DNA of 64,000 bases from an uncultured SAR116 cluster alpha proteobacterium (GCA_902539895.1 CACBMD010000002.1:1-64000); one strand, 5' to 3'; numbered from the stretch's first letter, positions 43,683 through 52,873 are shown. A program made the numbers and translations. Notes: a model not told the origin generated them from the letters alone.

Positions 43683-44924
43683 CTATTGCAATATTTTTTC
43701 AAAAATTGAAGATATTTTTAGTAAAATTTTATCATTATTATTCGCTGCATTTAATTGGATAGAAAAAGGTTGTTCATAAGTTCCGTTATGAGGTAGCGAT
43801 ATTGAAGGAAGATCTGATATATTGGCAAGAGAAGTAAAATTAGCTTGGTTTAAGGGCTGTTCTTTTTCAATATTGAATGCCGATTGTGGTGTAGTTGGTG
43901 TTAATATTAAATCAAAACTTTCAAAAATATTTTGTGTTTTAACTTTTAATTTTAATAAGTCTTCTTTAATTTTTTTTATATCTGTTTTGTTTATATTTTG
44001 ACCAAATTCTAAATTGTATCTTAAAAGTTTTGTTATTTTGCTTTTATTATTTACTAATAAATCACTTAAGTTTTTAGCACCTTCATTCTCTACTATTTTT
44101 AATAATGCTTTTCTATGAAGGTTTGGTTTCCAGTAATTTAATTCTTTTTCTATAACCTGAATATTATTTTTTTTAAGTAAAAGAATAGTCTTTTTAAAAT
44201 TTTCTAGAACATTAGCTTCAATTTGATCTTCAAAAATTTGAGTTGGTACAATGCATTTTATATTAAGTGGGATATTGTAATCCCTATTATTAATTAAATT
44301 AAATAAATTACTGATATTATTTATATTTTTCCCAAAAAATCCTATTGTATCATATGTATTACTTAATAAAATCAGGTCTTTGTTACTAATAAATTTTGAG
44401 GATGGCTTAAAACCAGAAACTCCACAATAAGATGCTGGTATTCTAACTGATCCCATTGTGTCTGTACCAATAGCGTTATGAGCTAAACCAGATGAGATTG
44501 TAGCTGCACTTCCTCCTGATGAGCCTCCGACAGAGAATTTCATGTTTCTAGGGTTAAGGCATCTTCCGTAAAAGCTAGATGAGGTGCTTCCTCCAAATGC
44601 GGCTTCATCCATATTAGTTAATCCAATAATAATTCCTCCATTTTTCTTAATTATTTTTATAATTGGATCATCTTCAAAAGATATATTGTTTTTAAATTCT
44701 TCAATACCAGCATGAAAAGGAAATGAATTAACCTTAATATTTGCTTTTACTGCAAATAGTTCCCCATCAATTTGAGATAGCTTTTTCATCCTACTATCTG
44801 CTTTTTTAGCATGTTTTAATGATGTATCTTTATCTGTGTGAATAAAAATATTGTGTGATTTAAAATTTTCTAAATTTTTAAAAAAATTATTTACTTTGTC
44901 TTGAGATGTGTTGTTAATACTCAT
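43683..44924 (-). CDS. amidase (amidase-signature family)
   Basis: 413 residues. The Ser-cisSer-Lys triad is present: Lys60 (FAVKANIKV), Ser136 in GGSSGGSAA (133-141) and nucleophile Ser159 in GTDTMGSVRIPAS (the usual GTDTGGS has Met in place of one Gly). It would hydrolyse an amide or carbamate to acid plus ammonia. Cotranscribed with the deacetylase-like gene downstream. Divergent from tenA with about 50 bases between, so the three are likely co-controlled and could act together on a nitrogen-ring compound. Confidence 0.92.
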   Translation of the reverse strand: MSINNTSQDKVNNFFKNLENFKSHNIFIHTDKDTSLKHAKKADSRMKKLSQIDGELFAVKANIKVNSFPFHAGIEEFKNNISFEDDPIIKIIKKNGGIIIGLTNMDEAAFGGSTSSSFYGRCLNPRNMKFSVGGSSGGSAATISSGLAHNAIGTDTMGSVRIPASYCGVSGFKPSSKFISNKDLILLSNTYDTIGFFGKNINNISNLFNLINNRDYNIPLNIKCIVPTQIFEDQIEANVLENFKKTILLLKKNNIQVIEKELNYWKPNLHRKALLKIVENEGAKNLSDLLVNNKSKITKLLRYNLEFGQNINKTDIKKIKEDLLKLKVKTQNIFESFDLILTPTTPQSAFNIEKEQPLNQANFTSLANISDLPSISLPHNGTYEQPFSIQLNAANNNDKILLKISSIFEKILQ

Positions 44925-44971
44925 CTAAATAATTTATTCTCATGTATAAAAAATTAAAAGGAAAAGTTTGA

Positions 44972-45643
44972 ATGTCTTACGGATTGATTTTTGAATCTTT
45001 AAAAAAAAATAATCTTCAAAATTGGCTCCTTTATACTAAGCATGATTTTTTAAAACAATTATCAGATAATTCATTAAAAAAAGATTGTTTTTTAAATTAT
45101 TTAAAACAAGACTATCTTTTTCTTATTCAATTCTCTAAAGCCTGGTCTTTAGCTGTTTTAAAATCAGATAACCTAGATGAAATGAAAATTTCTGCAAGCA
45201 CAGTCAATGACCTTATTAATTTTGAAATGCAATTGCATATTGATTTGTGTGATGAGTATGGAATTTCAAAAACTGATTTAGAGAGCACAGATGAGCAGAA
45301 TGAAAATATAGCTTACACTAGGTATGTGCTTGAGTTAGGTTATTCGGGTGATTTTTTAGATTTGTTATCTGCATTAGCTCCATGTGTCCTTGGGTATGGT
45401 GAAATTGGTTTGAATTTAAAGGATTTTAAACCTGATAATGTCATGTATCAAAAATGGATTGAAACCTATGCTAGTAATGAATACCAAGATGTTTGTAAAA
45501 ATGTATCTCAATTAATAGACAATTCATTTCTAATTAGGCTTGGTAACAATTATAAAAATACATATAAGTGGGTTCAGGTAAACAAAATTTTTAACAAAGC
45601 AACTTTGCTTGAAGTTGATTTTTGGAACATGGCATTAAAGTAA
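44972..45643 (+). CDS. tenA: TenA-family protein (aminopyrimidine aminohydrolase type)
   Basis: 223 residues, all-helical. Active-site features of the Cys-type TenA (TenA_C): Asp47 and Tyr48 in LKQDYLFLIQFSKAW, Tyr in AYTRYVLELG, catalytic Cys138 in ALAPCVLGYGEIG, and a Glu near the C-terminus (LLEVDFWNMAL). Such enzymes hydrolyse 4-amino-5-aminomethyl-2-methylpyrimidine to HMP, a route for salvaging degraded thiamin. There are no thi biosynthesis genes here. The nearby Pot-type importer and amidase would suit import and deformylation of a thiamin breakdown product, which is inference. A bidirectional terminator follows. Confidence 0.87.
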   Translation: MSYGLIFESLKKNNLQNWLLYTKHDFLKQLSDNSLKKDCFLNYLKQDYLFLIQFSKAWSLAVLKSDNLDEMKISASTVNDLINFEMQLHIDLCDEYGISKTDLESTDEQNENIAYTRYVLELGYSGDFLDLLSALAPCVLGYGEIGLNLKDFKPDNVMYQKWIETYASNEYQDVCKNVSQLIDNSFLIRLGNNYKNTYKWVQVNKIFNKATLLEVDFWNMALK

Positions 45644-45646
45644 TTT

Positions 45647-45677
45647 AAAAGGGTATTATTTTTTTTAATACCCTTTT
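45647..45677. terminator. bidirectional terminator between tenA and the PuuD-like gene
   Basis: AAAAGGGTATTA (45647-45658) and TAATACCCTTTT (45666-45677) form a 12-bp perfect stem around seven T. The T and A flanks serve both strands, and it lies in the 44-base gap between the two convergent genes. Confidence 0.85.
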
Positions 45678-45687
45678 AACAAAACAA

Positions 45688-46269
45688 CTATGAAAAACTA
45701 TTTTGTGCAACCGTCATTGCAACTAGCATCGGGATAGACAAAATTGTATTTTTTCTGGAAAATAGCATTGCTTTCCTTGCTGCATTTGCTTTAGTTTCAG
45801 CATCAACTTCTACAATTCCAAGTGCTTTCTTTTGATTAGGCCAAATGACTAACCATACATTTAGAAACATTATTATAGCAAGCCACATTCCCACTCCTAT
45901 AGGCCAATGTCCATTTGAAAAAGTCATAGCATCATGAAGGTAACCATTTAGATGAGCTAAAATAAAACCTGTCACAACTGTCGCTACTGCTCCCCATCTA
46001 AACCACCATAATGCAGCTGGAGCAATTACCTTGCTTATTGCAGGCTTTTGATCATCTGGAATGTTAGGCATGTTTGGAATTTGTACAAAGTTGAAATAAT
46101 ATAAAATTCCAACCCACATAACTCCAGATAAAACATGCATCCATCTAAGAAGCCACATATTAAAAGCAGTCTGGTCAAAAGATCCTTGAGCTAAAAAGAA
46201 AATTAATATTATTGCAAAAACAAAACCTGTTATTACAGCACTTCTCAAATTTGTTAATATTGAAGACAT
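45688..46269 (-). CDS. PuuD-like membrane protein without cytochrome c domain
   Basis: 193 residues with five hydrophobic helices at about 14-32, 42-58, 90-110, 125-146 and 168-190. The segment LRWMHVLSGVMWVGILYYFN (about 41-60) followed by FVQIPNMP closely resembles the N-terminal membrane part of PuuD urate oxidases, including the helix His. Full PuuD has about eight helices and a C-terminal cytochrome c; both the later helices and CxxCH are absent, so urate hydroxylation cannot be assumed. GGGGAG precedes the ATG. Single gene. Unknown role in membrane electron transfer or transport. Confidence 0.8.
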   Translation of the reverse strand: MSSILTNLRSAVITGFVFAIILIFFLAQGSFDQTAFNMWLLRWMHVLSGVMWVGILYYFNFVQIPNMPNIPDDQKPAISKVIAPAALWWFRWGAVATVVTGFILAHLNGYLHDAMTFSNGHWPIGVGMWLAIIMFLNVWLVIWPNQKKALGIVEVDAETKANAARKAMLFSRKNTILSIPMLVAMTVAQNSFS

Positions 46270-46403
46270 ATGGTTTCTCCCCAGATTATTAATTCACGTT
46301 ACATTATAGATAGAATTTTAATTTAAACATAGCATTATTGTATTTATAGAAGTTTTTAATAATTTGTATTATCATTAACTATATAAATTTTAGGATGTAT
46401 AAG

Positions 46404-47894
46404 ATGAATATATTTGACGTTCATATTAAAAATGGTGAAGTAATTGACGGTACAGGTGCTCCAAAATTTAAGTCTGATATTGTTATTGATAAAGGAAAAA
46501 TAATAGGGGTTTTTCCTCCTGAAAATGGTGATGTTCGAGATCCATCAGAAAATCATTTTTTATCTAACTTTAGAGCAAAACATACGATAAATGCAGAAAA
46601 CAAGATTATTTCACCAGGTTTTATTGATGTCCATACACATGATGATGATAATGTTTTTCTAGACCCATCTATGTCTTCGAAAATAAGTCAAGGAGTTACG
46701 ACCTGTGTTGCAGGTAATTGCGGTATTAGTTTAGCACCATTTAGTTATAAAGGTGAAGTTCCAGCCCCAATAGCACTTCTAGGAAAATCAGAAGTATTTA
46801 GGTTTCCTCGTGTAAGTGATTATAAAGAAGAGTTTAACAATAAACCAAGTTCTGTAAATTTGGCTCTATTAACTGGACATTCAATGCTTAGAGTTGAGGC
46901 TATGAATGGTGAATTTGCTAGGCCAGCAACAAAAAATGAAATCTCTAAAATGGTTGATAAGCTAAAATTAGCTCTTGAGGATGGTTCTATTGGTTTGTCA
47001 ACTGGTTTAGCTTACCCCGCAGCAAACGATGCTCCTACATCAGAAATTATAGAGTTAGCAAAAATATTACCTGAATTTGATGGAATTTTTACAACACATA
47101 TGCGTAATGAAGCAGTTGATGTTATAAAATCTGTAAATGAAACTATTAATATATCTTCTACAGCTAAAGTTAGAACTGTAATTTCGCATCATAAATGTGC
47201 AGGAAGAGAAAATTGGGGAAAAAGCAAAAAAACATTAGAATTAATCGGAGAGGCTAAAAAGAATAATTTTCTTGATCTTGACTGTTATCCATATACCGCT
47301 AGCTCAACCATGCTATTAAAAAACTTTGTTAAGCGTGCAGATAAAGTTTTAGTTACATGGTCTGATAACTATCCTGATATTTCAGGACAGGATTTAAATG
47401 ATTTAGCTCAACAATTTGGAACTAGTATTGATGAAACAATTGATAAATTATATCCAGCAGGGGCTATTTATTTTCAAATGGATGATCAGGACTTAAACAG
47501 AATTTTACAATTTCCAGGCTCTATGATTGGATCTGACGGTATACCTGGGGATCGGCATCCTCATCCACGTTTGTGGGGAACCTTTCCTAGAGTTTTAGGT
47601 AAATATTCTAGAGAGATGCAACTTTTTCCACTTGAAGAGGCGGTTTATAAAATGACGGGTAAAAGTGCTTCGGTTTTTGGCCTTGAAAATAGAGGGACAA
47701 TTGATATAGGTAATTATGCAGATTTAGTTATCTTTAATCCTGAAACAGTAATTGATAAAGCGTCATATCAATCACCTAAACTTCATGCTGATGGCATTGA
47801 AAATGTTCTTGTAAACGGAGAGGTTGTTTGGCAAGAAGATAGTGCCACCCAAAATAGACCAGGAATGTTTTTGGAAGGCAAAAAATTTCACTAA
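46404..47894 (+). CDS. N-acyl-D-amino-acid deacylase/D-aminoacylase-like amidohydrolase
   Basis: 496 residues starting MNIFDVHIKNGEVIDGTG; AGGA lies 8 bases before this ATG, whereas the ATG at 46395 overlaps that site. Amidohydrolase features: the metal-site HTHDDD (about 73-78), VTTCVAGNCGIS, ISHHKCAGRENWGKS (His pair with a candidate metal-bridging residue) and GSDGIPG (Asp near residue 374). It matches D-aminoacylase-type enzymes that release D-amino acids from N-acyl forms. It is a single gene, 1 base from the convergent acetyltransferase gene. Confidence 0.88.
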   Translation: MNIFDVHIKNGEVIDGTGAPKFKSDIVIDKGKIIGVFPPENGDVRDPSENHFLSNFRAKHTINAENKIISPGFIDVHTHDDDNVFLDPSMSSKISQGVTTCVAGNCGISLAPFSYKGEVPAPIALLGKSEVFRFPRVSDYKEEFNNKPSSVNLALLTGHSMLRVEAMNGEFARPATKNEISKMVDKLKLALEDGSIGLSTGLAYPAANDAPTSEIIELAKILPEFDGIFTTHMRNEAVDVIKSVNETINISSTAKVRTVISHHKCAGRENWGKSKKTLELIGEAKKNNFLDLDCYPYTASSTMLLKNFVKRADKVLVTWSDNYPDISGQDLNDLAQQFGTSIDETIDKLYPAGAIYFQMDDQDLNRILQFPGSMIGSDGIPGDRHPHPRLWGTFPRVLGKYSREMQLFPLEEAVYKMTGKSASVFGLENRGTIDIGNYADLVIFNPETVIDKASYQSPKLHADGIENVLVNGEVVWQEDSATQNRPGMFLEGKKFH

Positions 47895-47895
47895 T

Positions 47896-48414
47896 TTAAA
47901 CTGTTTTTTCTAAATCTTTGTATTTTACGGGTGTAAAACCATGTTTTTGATATAGGTAAATTGCACTTTTATGATCAAGAGAACAGGTGTTAACAGTTAG
48001 TTTTTTAATTTTTTTACTATCCCATGCTGTTAATATAGCTGTTTGCAATAAATATTTTCCTAAACCTATACCAATCACTTCGTCAACTAAACCAAAGAAA
48101 CTAAGGTCACAAATATCTTTTTTTCTATAATCCAACATATAGAAACCAACTGGCCATCCATCTTTGATTAATGTATAAAGTAGTACATTTTTATCATTTA
48201 CGAATTCATCGATTTCATCTTCACTTTTTCTTAACCAATCTGTCCAATAGTAATTTTTCCCAACTTGTTTGTAGAAGAATAAAAAATACCAAGCAGGAAA
48301 ACTTTCGGCTAATAATATACTAAGTTTATGTTTTAAATTTTTGGGCCAATCAAAACTTGGCTTTCTATTCATTTCTAAATAGGTTACTCGATATTTTAAT
48401 TTTTTTTTATTCAT
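47896..48414 (-). CDS. GNAT-family N-acetyltransferase
   Basis: 172 residues. GNAT core: strand pair VLLYTLIKDGWPVGFYML and CDLSFFGLVDEVIGIGLGKYLL (about 105-126; the acetyl-CoA pyrophosphate loop is IGIGLGKYL), then helix TAWDSKKIKKLTVNTCSLDH and YLYQKHGFTPV, the standard motif B end. The N-terminal 50 residues are basic. It acetylates an unknown small molecule or protein terminus. Convergent with the D-aminoacylase gene (1-base gap) and divergent from mmsA. Confidence 0.88.
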   Translation of the reverse strand: MNKKKLKYRVTYLEMNRKPSFDWPKNLKHKLSILLAESFPAWYFLFFYKQVGKNYYWTDWLRKSEDEIDEFVNDKNVLLYTLIKDGWPVGFYMLDYRKKDICDLSFFGLVDEVIGIGLGKYLLQTAILTAWDSKKIKKLTVNTCSLDHKSAIYLYQKHGFTPVKYKDLEKTV

Positions 48415-48505
48415 TTAAATCAAACTTTCAATTTACTTTCATAAAAGTTTTTTGCAGTATTATAAATCAATTTTAAATAATTTAATAATTTTCTTTGGAG
48501 TAATA

Positions 48506-50002
48506 ATGAAATTAATTGACCACTTTATTAATGGGGAAAGTGCTAATTTTTCTGGGCTTTCATCTACCCCAGTTTTTAATCCTGCTTCTGGTGAGGAAAC
48601 AGCAAGAGTTGTCTCGGGAACATCCGATTGTATAAATGCGGCTGTTAAGTCAGCAAAAGAAATTTTTCCTGAGTGGTCTAATACTACGCCAATAGTCAGA
48701 GCTAGGAAAATGTTCAAGCTAAAAGAATTAATTGAATTCCGACAAAATGAATTGGCAAAATTAATTTCTCAAGAACATGGTAAGACCTTTGATGATGCGC
48801 TAGGTGAAATTGGTAGAGGATTGGAAGTTGTTGAGTTTGCATGTGGAATCCCAAATCATCTTGCTGGTAATTACACTAGTAATGTTGGTAGATCTATTGA
48901 TAGTTGGTCCGATTATCAACCTATGGGAATTTGCGCAGGAATAACGCCATTTAATTTTCCAGTGATGGTGCCAATGTGGATGTTTCCAGTAGCGATTGCA
49001 TGCGGTAATTGTTTCATTCTCAAACCTTCTGAAAGAGATCCAAGTTCAACTAGGTTGTTATCTGAAATTGTTTTAGAAGCTGGGATACCACCAGGAGTTT
49101 TAAATTTAGTAAATGGTGGAAAAGAGACTGTAGATGCGATTTTACAACATAAAGATATAAGTGGTGTAAGCTTTGTAGGGTCCACCCCAATTGCTGAGTA
49201 CGTTTATAGTGAAGCAGCTAAATATGGTAAAAAAGTACAAGCTATGGGAGGTGCTAAGAACCACATGGTTGTGATGCCAGATGCTGATATGGAGATGGTA
49301 GGTGATGCAATTATGGGTTCAGTTTTTGGATCCGCTGGAGAAAGGTGTATGGCTATCTCAGTTGTGGTACCAGTAGGTGAGGGAACTGGGGATAAAATAA
49401 AAGAGATAGTAAAGCCAAAAATTGAAAATTTAAAAATAGGACCTGGATTAGATCCTGACTCAGAAATGGGTCCATTAGTAACTTCAAATCATCTTCAGAA
49501 AGTCGAAAATTATATTGATAAGGGCGTAGAAGAAGGAGCTGAATTAGTCGTTGATGGAAGAAATTTGAAACTTCAAGGTTATGAAAATGGTTTTTTTATT
49601 GGTGGGTCATTCTTTGACAATGTAACAACTGATATGTCCATTTATAAAGAAGAAATTTTTGGTCCAGTTTTATCAATGGTTAGAGCTAAAGATTTTGATT
49701 ATGCTTTAGATATTGTAAATAAACATGAATATGGGAACGGAACAGCCATCTTTACAACAAATGGTGGTGTTGCAAGAAAATTCTCAAATGAGTGTCAAAT
49801 TGGTATGGTAGGTGTAAATGTTCCTATTCCAGTTCCAGTGGCATATCACTCTTTTGGTGGATGGAAAAGATCTGCATTTGGAGGTCATGGGGTTTATGGA
49901 ATGGAAGCAGTAAGGTTTTATACTAGGCTTAAAACTGTTACAGGAAGATGGCCTTCCGGCCATCATTCTGGTGCTCAATACACATTTCCTAGTAATAATT
50001 AA
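48506..50002 (+). CDS. mmsA: methylmalonate-semialdehyde dehydrogenase (CoA-acylating)
   Basis: 498 residues starting MKLIDHFINGES; GGAG lies 5 bases before this ATG, while the frame's earlier TTG at 48452 has no ribosome site. The catalytic Cys is in GSAGERCMAISVVV, whose GERCMA is the hallmark of MmsA among aldehyde dehydrogenases. VGSTPIAEYVY and the C-terminal HGVYGMEAVRFYT also match. It converts methylmalonate or malonate semialdehyde to propionyl- or acetyl-CoA in valine, inositol and beta-alanine breakdown. No iol or valine genes are adjacent. Confidence 0.94.
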   Translation: MKLIDHFINGESANFSGLSSTPVFNPASGEETARVVSGTSDCINAAVKSAKEIFPEWSNTTPIVRARKMFKLKELIEFRQNELAKLISQEHGKTFDDALGEIGRGLEVVEFACGIPNHLAGNYTSNVGRSIDSWSDYQPMGICAGITPFNFPVMVPMWMFPVAIACGNCFILKPSERDPSSTRLLSEIVLEAGIPPGVLNLVNGGKETVDAILQHKDISGVSFVGSTPIAEYVYSEAAKYGKKVQAMGGAKNHMVVMPDADMEMVGDAIMGSVFGSAGERCMAISVVVPVGEGTGDKIKEIVKPKIENLKIGPGLDPDSEMGPLVTSNHLQKVENYIDKGVEEGAELVVDGRNLKLQGYENGFFIGGSFFDNVTTDMSIYKEEIFGPVLSMVRAKDFDYALDIVNKHEYGNGTAIFTTNGGVARKFSNECQIGMVGVNVPIPVPVAYHSFGGWKRSAFGGHGVYGMEAVRFYTRLKTVTGRWPSGHHSGAQYTFPSNN

Positions 50003-50577
50003 CTTTTGAGCATTTTGGAAAAATCTTTAATTTCTGGCAATGGCCATTTATCAGTATCACTTGGAACTTTGAAAACATTAAGTGTCATTGAAATTAAGCT
50101 GTAATAACCGCAGATGCCAACTATGTCTATTGCTGCTGTTTCGTTAAGTATGTTTACAAGATTATTATAAGTATTATCAGAAACATTTTTTAAAATATTA
50201 GCTTCAGCAGCAAAATCAAAAACAGCTTCTTCTTCTGCCTTTGTAAAATTTGGCCTTTGTCCCATGCTAATAATATTTACATTTTCTGGATCTATTCCGC
50301 CTTCAATGGCCAATGGAGCATGATGCTCCCATTCAAATGCAGATGACCAGACTCTTCCAGTAGTTATAATAGCTAATTCTGACAACCCTTTTGACAGTGA
50401 AGTTCCATATCTTGCGTATTCTCCAACTGTTTGAGCACTTCTTGCTAGGCCTGGGTTGTTGAGCCAAATTCTGAGTGGGCCAACGACATGACCTCTTGGG
50501 CCGCTCACAATAGTATCATGGATTTCTTTTTGTTCTTCAGTTAAATTTTCTACTGACCAATCTTTAATTCGAGTCAT
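49999..50577 (-). CDS. carboxymuconolactone decarboxylase-like protein
   Basis: 192 residues of the CMD/AhpD-like helical fold: LTEEQKEIHDTIVSGPRG, then LRIWLNNPGLARSAQTVGEY, SKGLSELAIITTGRVW and the core AFEWEHHAPLAIEGG (about 83-97). The AhpD CxxC is replaced by EWEHH, so peroxidase-linked redox is excluded and a hydrolytic or decarboxylase-type role is more likely. Stop codons of this and mmsA share TTAA. The amidase gene is 10 bases downstream-facing on the same strand, so they probably form a pair. Confidence 0.87.
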   Translation of the reverse strand: MTRIKDWSVENLTEEQKEIHDTIVSGPRGHVVGPLRIWLNNPGLARSAQTVGEYARYGTSLSKGLSELAIITTGRVWSSAFEWEHHAPLAIEGGIDPENVNIISMGQRPNFTKAEEEAVFDFAAEANILKNVSDNTYNNLVNILNETAAIDIVGICGYYSLISMTLNVFKVPSDTDKWPLPEIKDFSKMLKS

Positions 50578-50587
50578 AAATATCCCT

Positions 50588-51736
50588 TTATAAATACGTT
50601 AATTTTTCTAATAAAACTTCATCACTATATTGCCATCCTAATAATGATATACCAATAGGGCCAGTATTATCTTTAAATTTTGGCATTGAAATTTGTGGCC
50701 TTGATGTCATTCCGGCTATTGATGTGAACTCCATTAATTTTTTTCTGTATGAAGCTAATTGTTCATCACTTTGGCCGCACTTTAGTGATGAAAAAGGTGT
50801 GGTTGGGAAAACAGCAATTATTCCTTTTGGCAATGATTTTTCAATTTCTACTTTAAGGTTTTCCCTAAACTTTTGAGCTTTATTAATTTCATCAGTTGTT
50901 ATCTTTATTGCCATTTCAATTCTATTATTTATTTCAGGTGATATTTTTGGTTTGTTTTCTAAAATCCAAGGAATAATATTTTCCTGTATTTCTCCACCTT
51001 GAAGAATTCTAAAATTATCTGCAATTTCTTCTTTACAATGCTTTGATAGACGAATTTTTTTTATTTCTGAGAATTTATTATTAATACAATTATTAAAAAG
51101 CTTAATAATCTCGGGACTTGCTAATTCTAAAATATCTTCTGCTATCACAAACTCTTTAAATGAAAATTCAGTTTTTTCATTTGAATTTAAAAGAACAGAG
51201 CCGATGTTCTTAAAAATATCAATATCCTTAGCAAACCAGCCTAAAGTATCAAAGCTTGGTGCCATTGGATAAACATCTTCTGTGTTAATTCTATTATGTG
51301 TGGGTCTTATGCCAAACAGACCACAAAAAGAAGCAGGCACCCTTACTGAACCACCAGTATCAGATCCAATTGAAAAATCATATAAGTTTGTAGTTAATGC
51401 AGCGGCTGAACCTGAGCTTGATCCACCAGGCACGCACCCAGGAGCATTTAAGTTAGTGGGTGTTCCGTAGTGACCATTTTCACCAATTAATGAGTAAAAA
51501 AACTCATCACATATTGTTATTCCTTTTAAAGTTGCCCCAGCCTCTAAAATTTTTTTTAAGAAGGGTGCAAAATCATCTGCAGGCTGGCATTTTTCATAGA
51601 AATCAGGATTCCCGCAAGATGTTCTAAGGTTTTTAATTTTGCACATATCTTTAACTACAAAATTTAATTTACTTAATAATCCAGTTTTTGTTATTTGGAT
51701 ATCCCTTGTGGGGCTGTGTGGCATTAAATAATTCAT
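50588..51736 (-). CDS. amidase (amidase-signature family)
   Basis: 382 residues, at the short end of the family. Lys29 in NFVVKDMCKI, cis-Ser in PGGSSSGSAAAL and nucleophile Ser in GSDTGGSVRVPAS (about 128-140) are all present. It is only distantly similar to the 413-residue amidase at 43683, with a different C-terminal half. A hydrolase of a small amide, such as AtzF or indoleacetamide-type. Followed on the same strand by the CMD-like gene after a 10-base gap; substrate unknown. Confidence 0.9.
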   Translation of the reverse strand: MNYLMPHSPTRDIQITKTGLLSKLNFVVKDMCKIKNLRTSCGNPDFYEKCQPADDFAPFLKKILEAGATLKGITICDEFFYSLIGENGHYGTPTNLNAPGCVPGGSSSGSAAALTTNLYDFSIGSDTGGSVRVPASFCGLFGIRPTHNRINTEDVYPMAPSFDTLGWFAKDIDIFKNIGSVLLNSNEKTEFSFKEFVIAEDILELASPEIIKLFNNCINNKFSEIKKIRLSKHCKEEIADNFRILQGGEIQENIIPWILENKPKISPEINNRIEMAIKITTDEINKAQKFRENLKVEIEKSLPKGIIAVFPTTPFSSLKCGQSDEQLASYRKKLMEFTSIAGMTSRPQISMPKFKDNTGPIGISLLGWQYSDEVLLEKLTYL

Positions 51737-51807
51737 GTTTTATCTATAAAGATTTAAATATTTATAATTTATGATTAACATATAATTACATAAAGGATAA
51801 TTAAATT

Positions 51808-52323
51808 ATGAAACTTAAAGATTATATTGAAGAAATTCCAGACTTCCCAGTAAAGGGAATTTTATTCAAAGATATCAGCTCTTTAATAGCAAATTATCAA
51901 GCTATGAGTTATGTTAAAGCATCTTTTTTAGATATAATAAAATCATATCATGTTGATTATATTGGAGGTATTGATGCAAGAGGTTTTTTGTTTTCTACAT
52001 TGTTAGCTGATGCTTTAGGTGTTGGATCTTTTATGATTAGAAAAGAAGGGAAGTTACCCGGCAAAGTAATAACAAAAGAATACAGTTTAGAATATGGCAT
52101 ATCAAAAATGTCTATTAGACAAAACATTAACTTAAAAAACAAAAACATAATTTTAGTTGATGATTTACTTGCCACTGGTGGAACTTTAAGATGTGGTGAA
52201 GAGTTGATAAATAATAAAGAAGGAAACGTATTATTTTCACTAACTGTTATAGAGCTTGTAAAATTAAATGGTCATAAAAACTTAAATTCAAAAGTATATT
52301 CGCTTGTTAAGTATAATGATTGA
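51808..52323 (+). CDS. apt: adenine phosphoribosyltransferase
   Basis: 171 residues, standard Apt length. N-terminal IPDFPVKGILFKDISSLIA, FDARG-type loop as GGIDARGFLF (about 53-62), flexible loop KEGKLPGKV (about 79-87) and the PRPP motif IILVDDLLATGGTL (about 115-128). It makes AMP from adenine and PRPP. The downstream nucleosidase-like gene overlaps by 8 bases, so the pair could salvage adenine released from methylthioadenosine or a related nucleoside. Confidence 0.95.
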   Translation: MKLKDYIEEIPDFPVKGILFKDISSLIANYQAMSYVKASFLDIIKSYHVDYIGGIDARGFLFSTLLADALGVGSFMIRKEGKLPGKVITKEYSLEYGISKMSIRQNINLKNKNIILVDDLLATGGTLRCGEELINNKEGNVLFSLTVIELVKLNGHKNLNSKVYSLVKYND

Positions 52324-52873
52324 ACCGCTTGACCCAAAAAACACTGTTTTACTAGTTGCACTTGAAAAAGAGCTTCCAAAACAACTAATACCAACTTGGA
52401 ATATTTATTACACTGGTGTTGGGAAAGTAAATGCTGCTTTATCAGTTGTAACTGCATTTAATTTATATAAGCCAAATGTTATAATAAATTACGGAACTGT
52501 AGGTTCTTTAAATCCAAAATTAAGTGGTTTGATTAAAGTAAATAAATTTTTTCAAAGAGATATGGATGTTAGGCCACTAGGCTTTGAATATGGTGAAACC
52601 CCTTTTGATAAGGTAAATACAATCTCATTGGATTATGAAGGTTTTTCATGTGGAACAGGAGATAATTTTGCAGTTGAAAAACAAATAATACAATCAGATG
52701 TAGTTGATATGGAAAGCTATTCAATTGCAAAGTTCTGTTATATAAATAAAATTAAATTTATCTGTTATAAATACATTACAGACAATGCTGATGAAAACTC
52801 ACCTGAAAATTGGAATTTAAATATTGAAAAGGGTGCTGAATTATTCACTAAAACTTTAAATGATTTAATTTGA
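52316..52873 (+). CDS. nucleoside phosphorylase/MTA-SAH nucleosidase-like protein
   Basis: 185 residues starting ATG at 52316, inside the last codons of apt (8-base overlap); the longer TTG frame adds four residues only. PNP/UDP fold: NTVLLVALEKELPK, YTGVGKVNAALSVV (about 34-47), NYGTVGSLNPKLSG and the ribose-binding DVVDMESYSIAKFC (about 128-141) with the Met-Glu pair of MTA/SAH nucleosidases; Asp in YITDNADEN is the catalytic acid candidate. It is shorter than Pfs (about 230). Likely releases adenine for Apt. Confidence 0.85.
   Translation: MIEPLDPKNTVLLVALEKELPKQLIPTWNIYYTGVGKVNAALSVVTAFNLYKPNVIINYGTVGSLNPKLSGLIKVNKFFQRDMDVRPLGFEYGETPFDKVNTISLDYEGFSCGTGDNFAVEKQIIQSDVVDMESYSIAKFCYINKIKFICYKYITDNADENSPENWNLNIEKGAELFTKTLNDLI

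Noticed and set aside
45688..46269. Naming the PuuD-like protein a urate oxidase
   Set aside because: The cytochrome c domain and later helices are missing, so activity on urate cannot be supported.
48452..48505. N-terminal extension of MmsA from an upstream TTG
   Set aside because: No ribosome site there, and the 18 added residues are not part of the ALDH fold; GGAG directly precedes the ATG at 48506.
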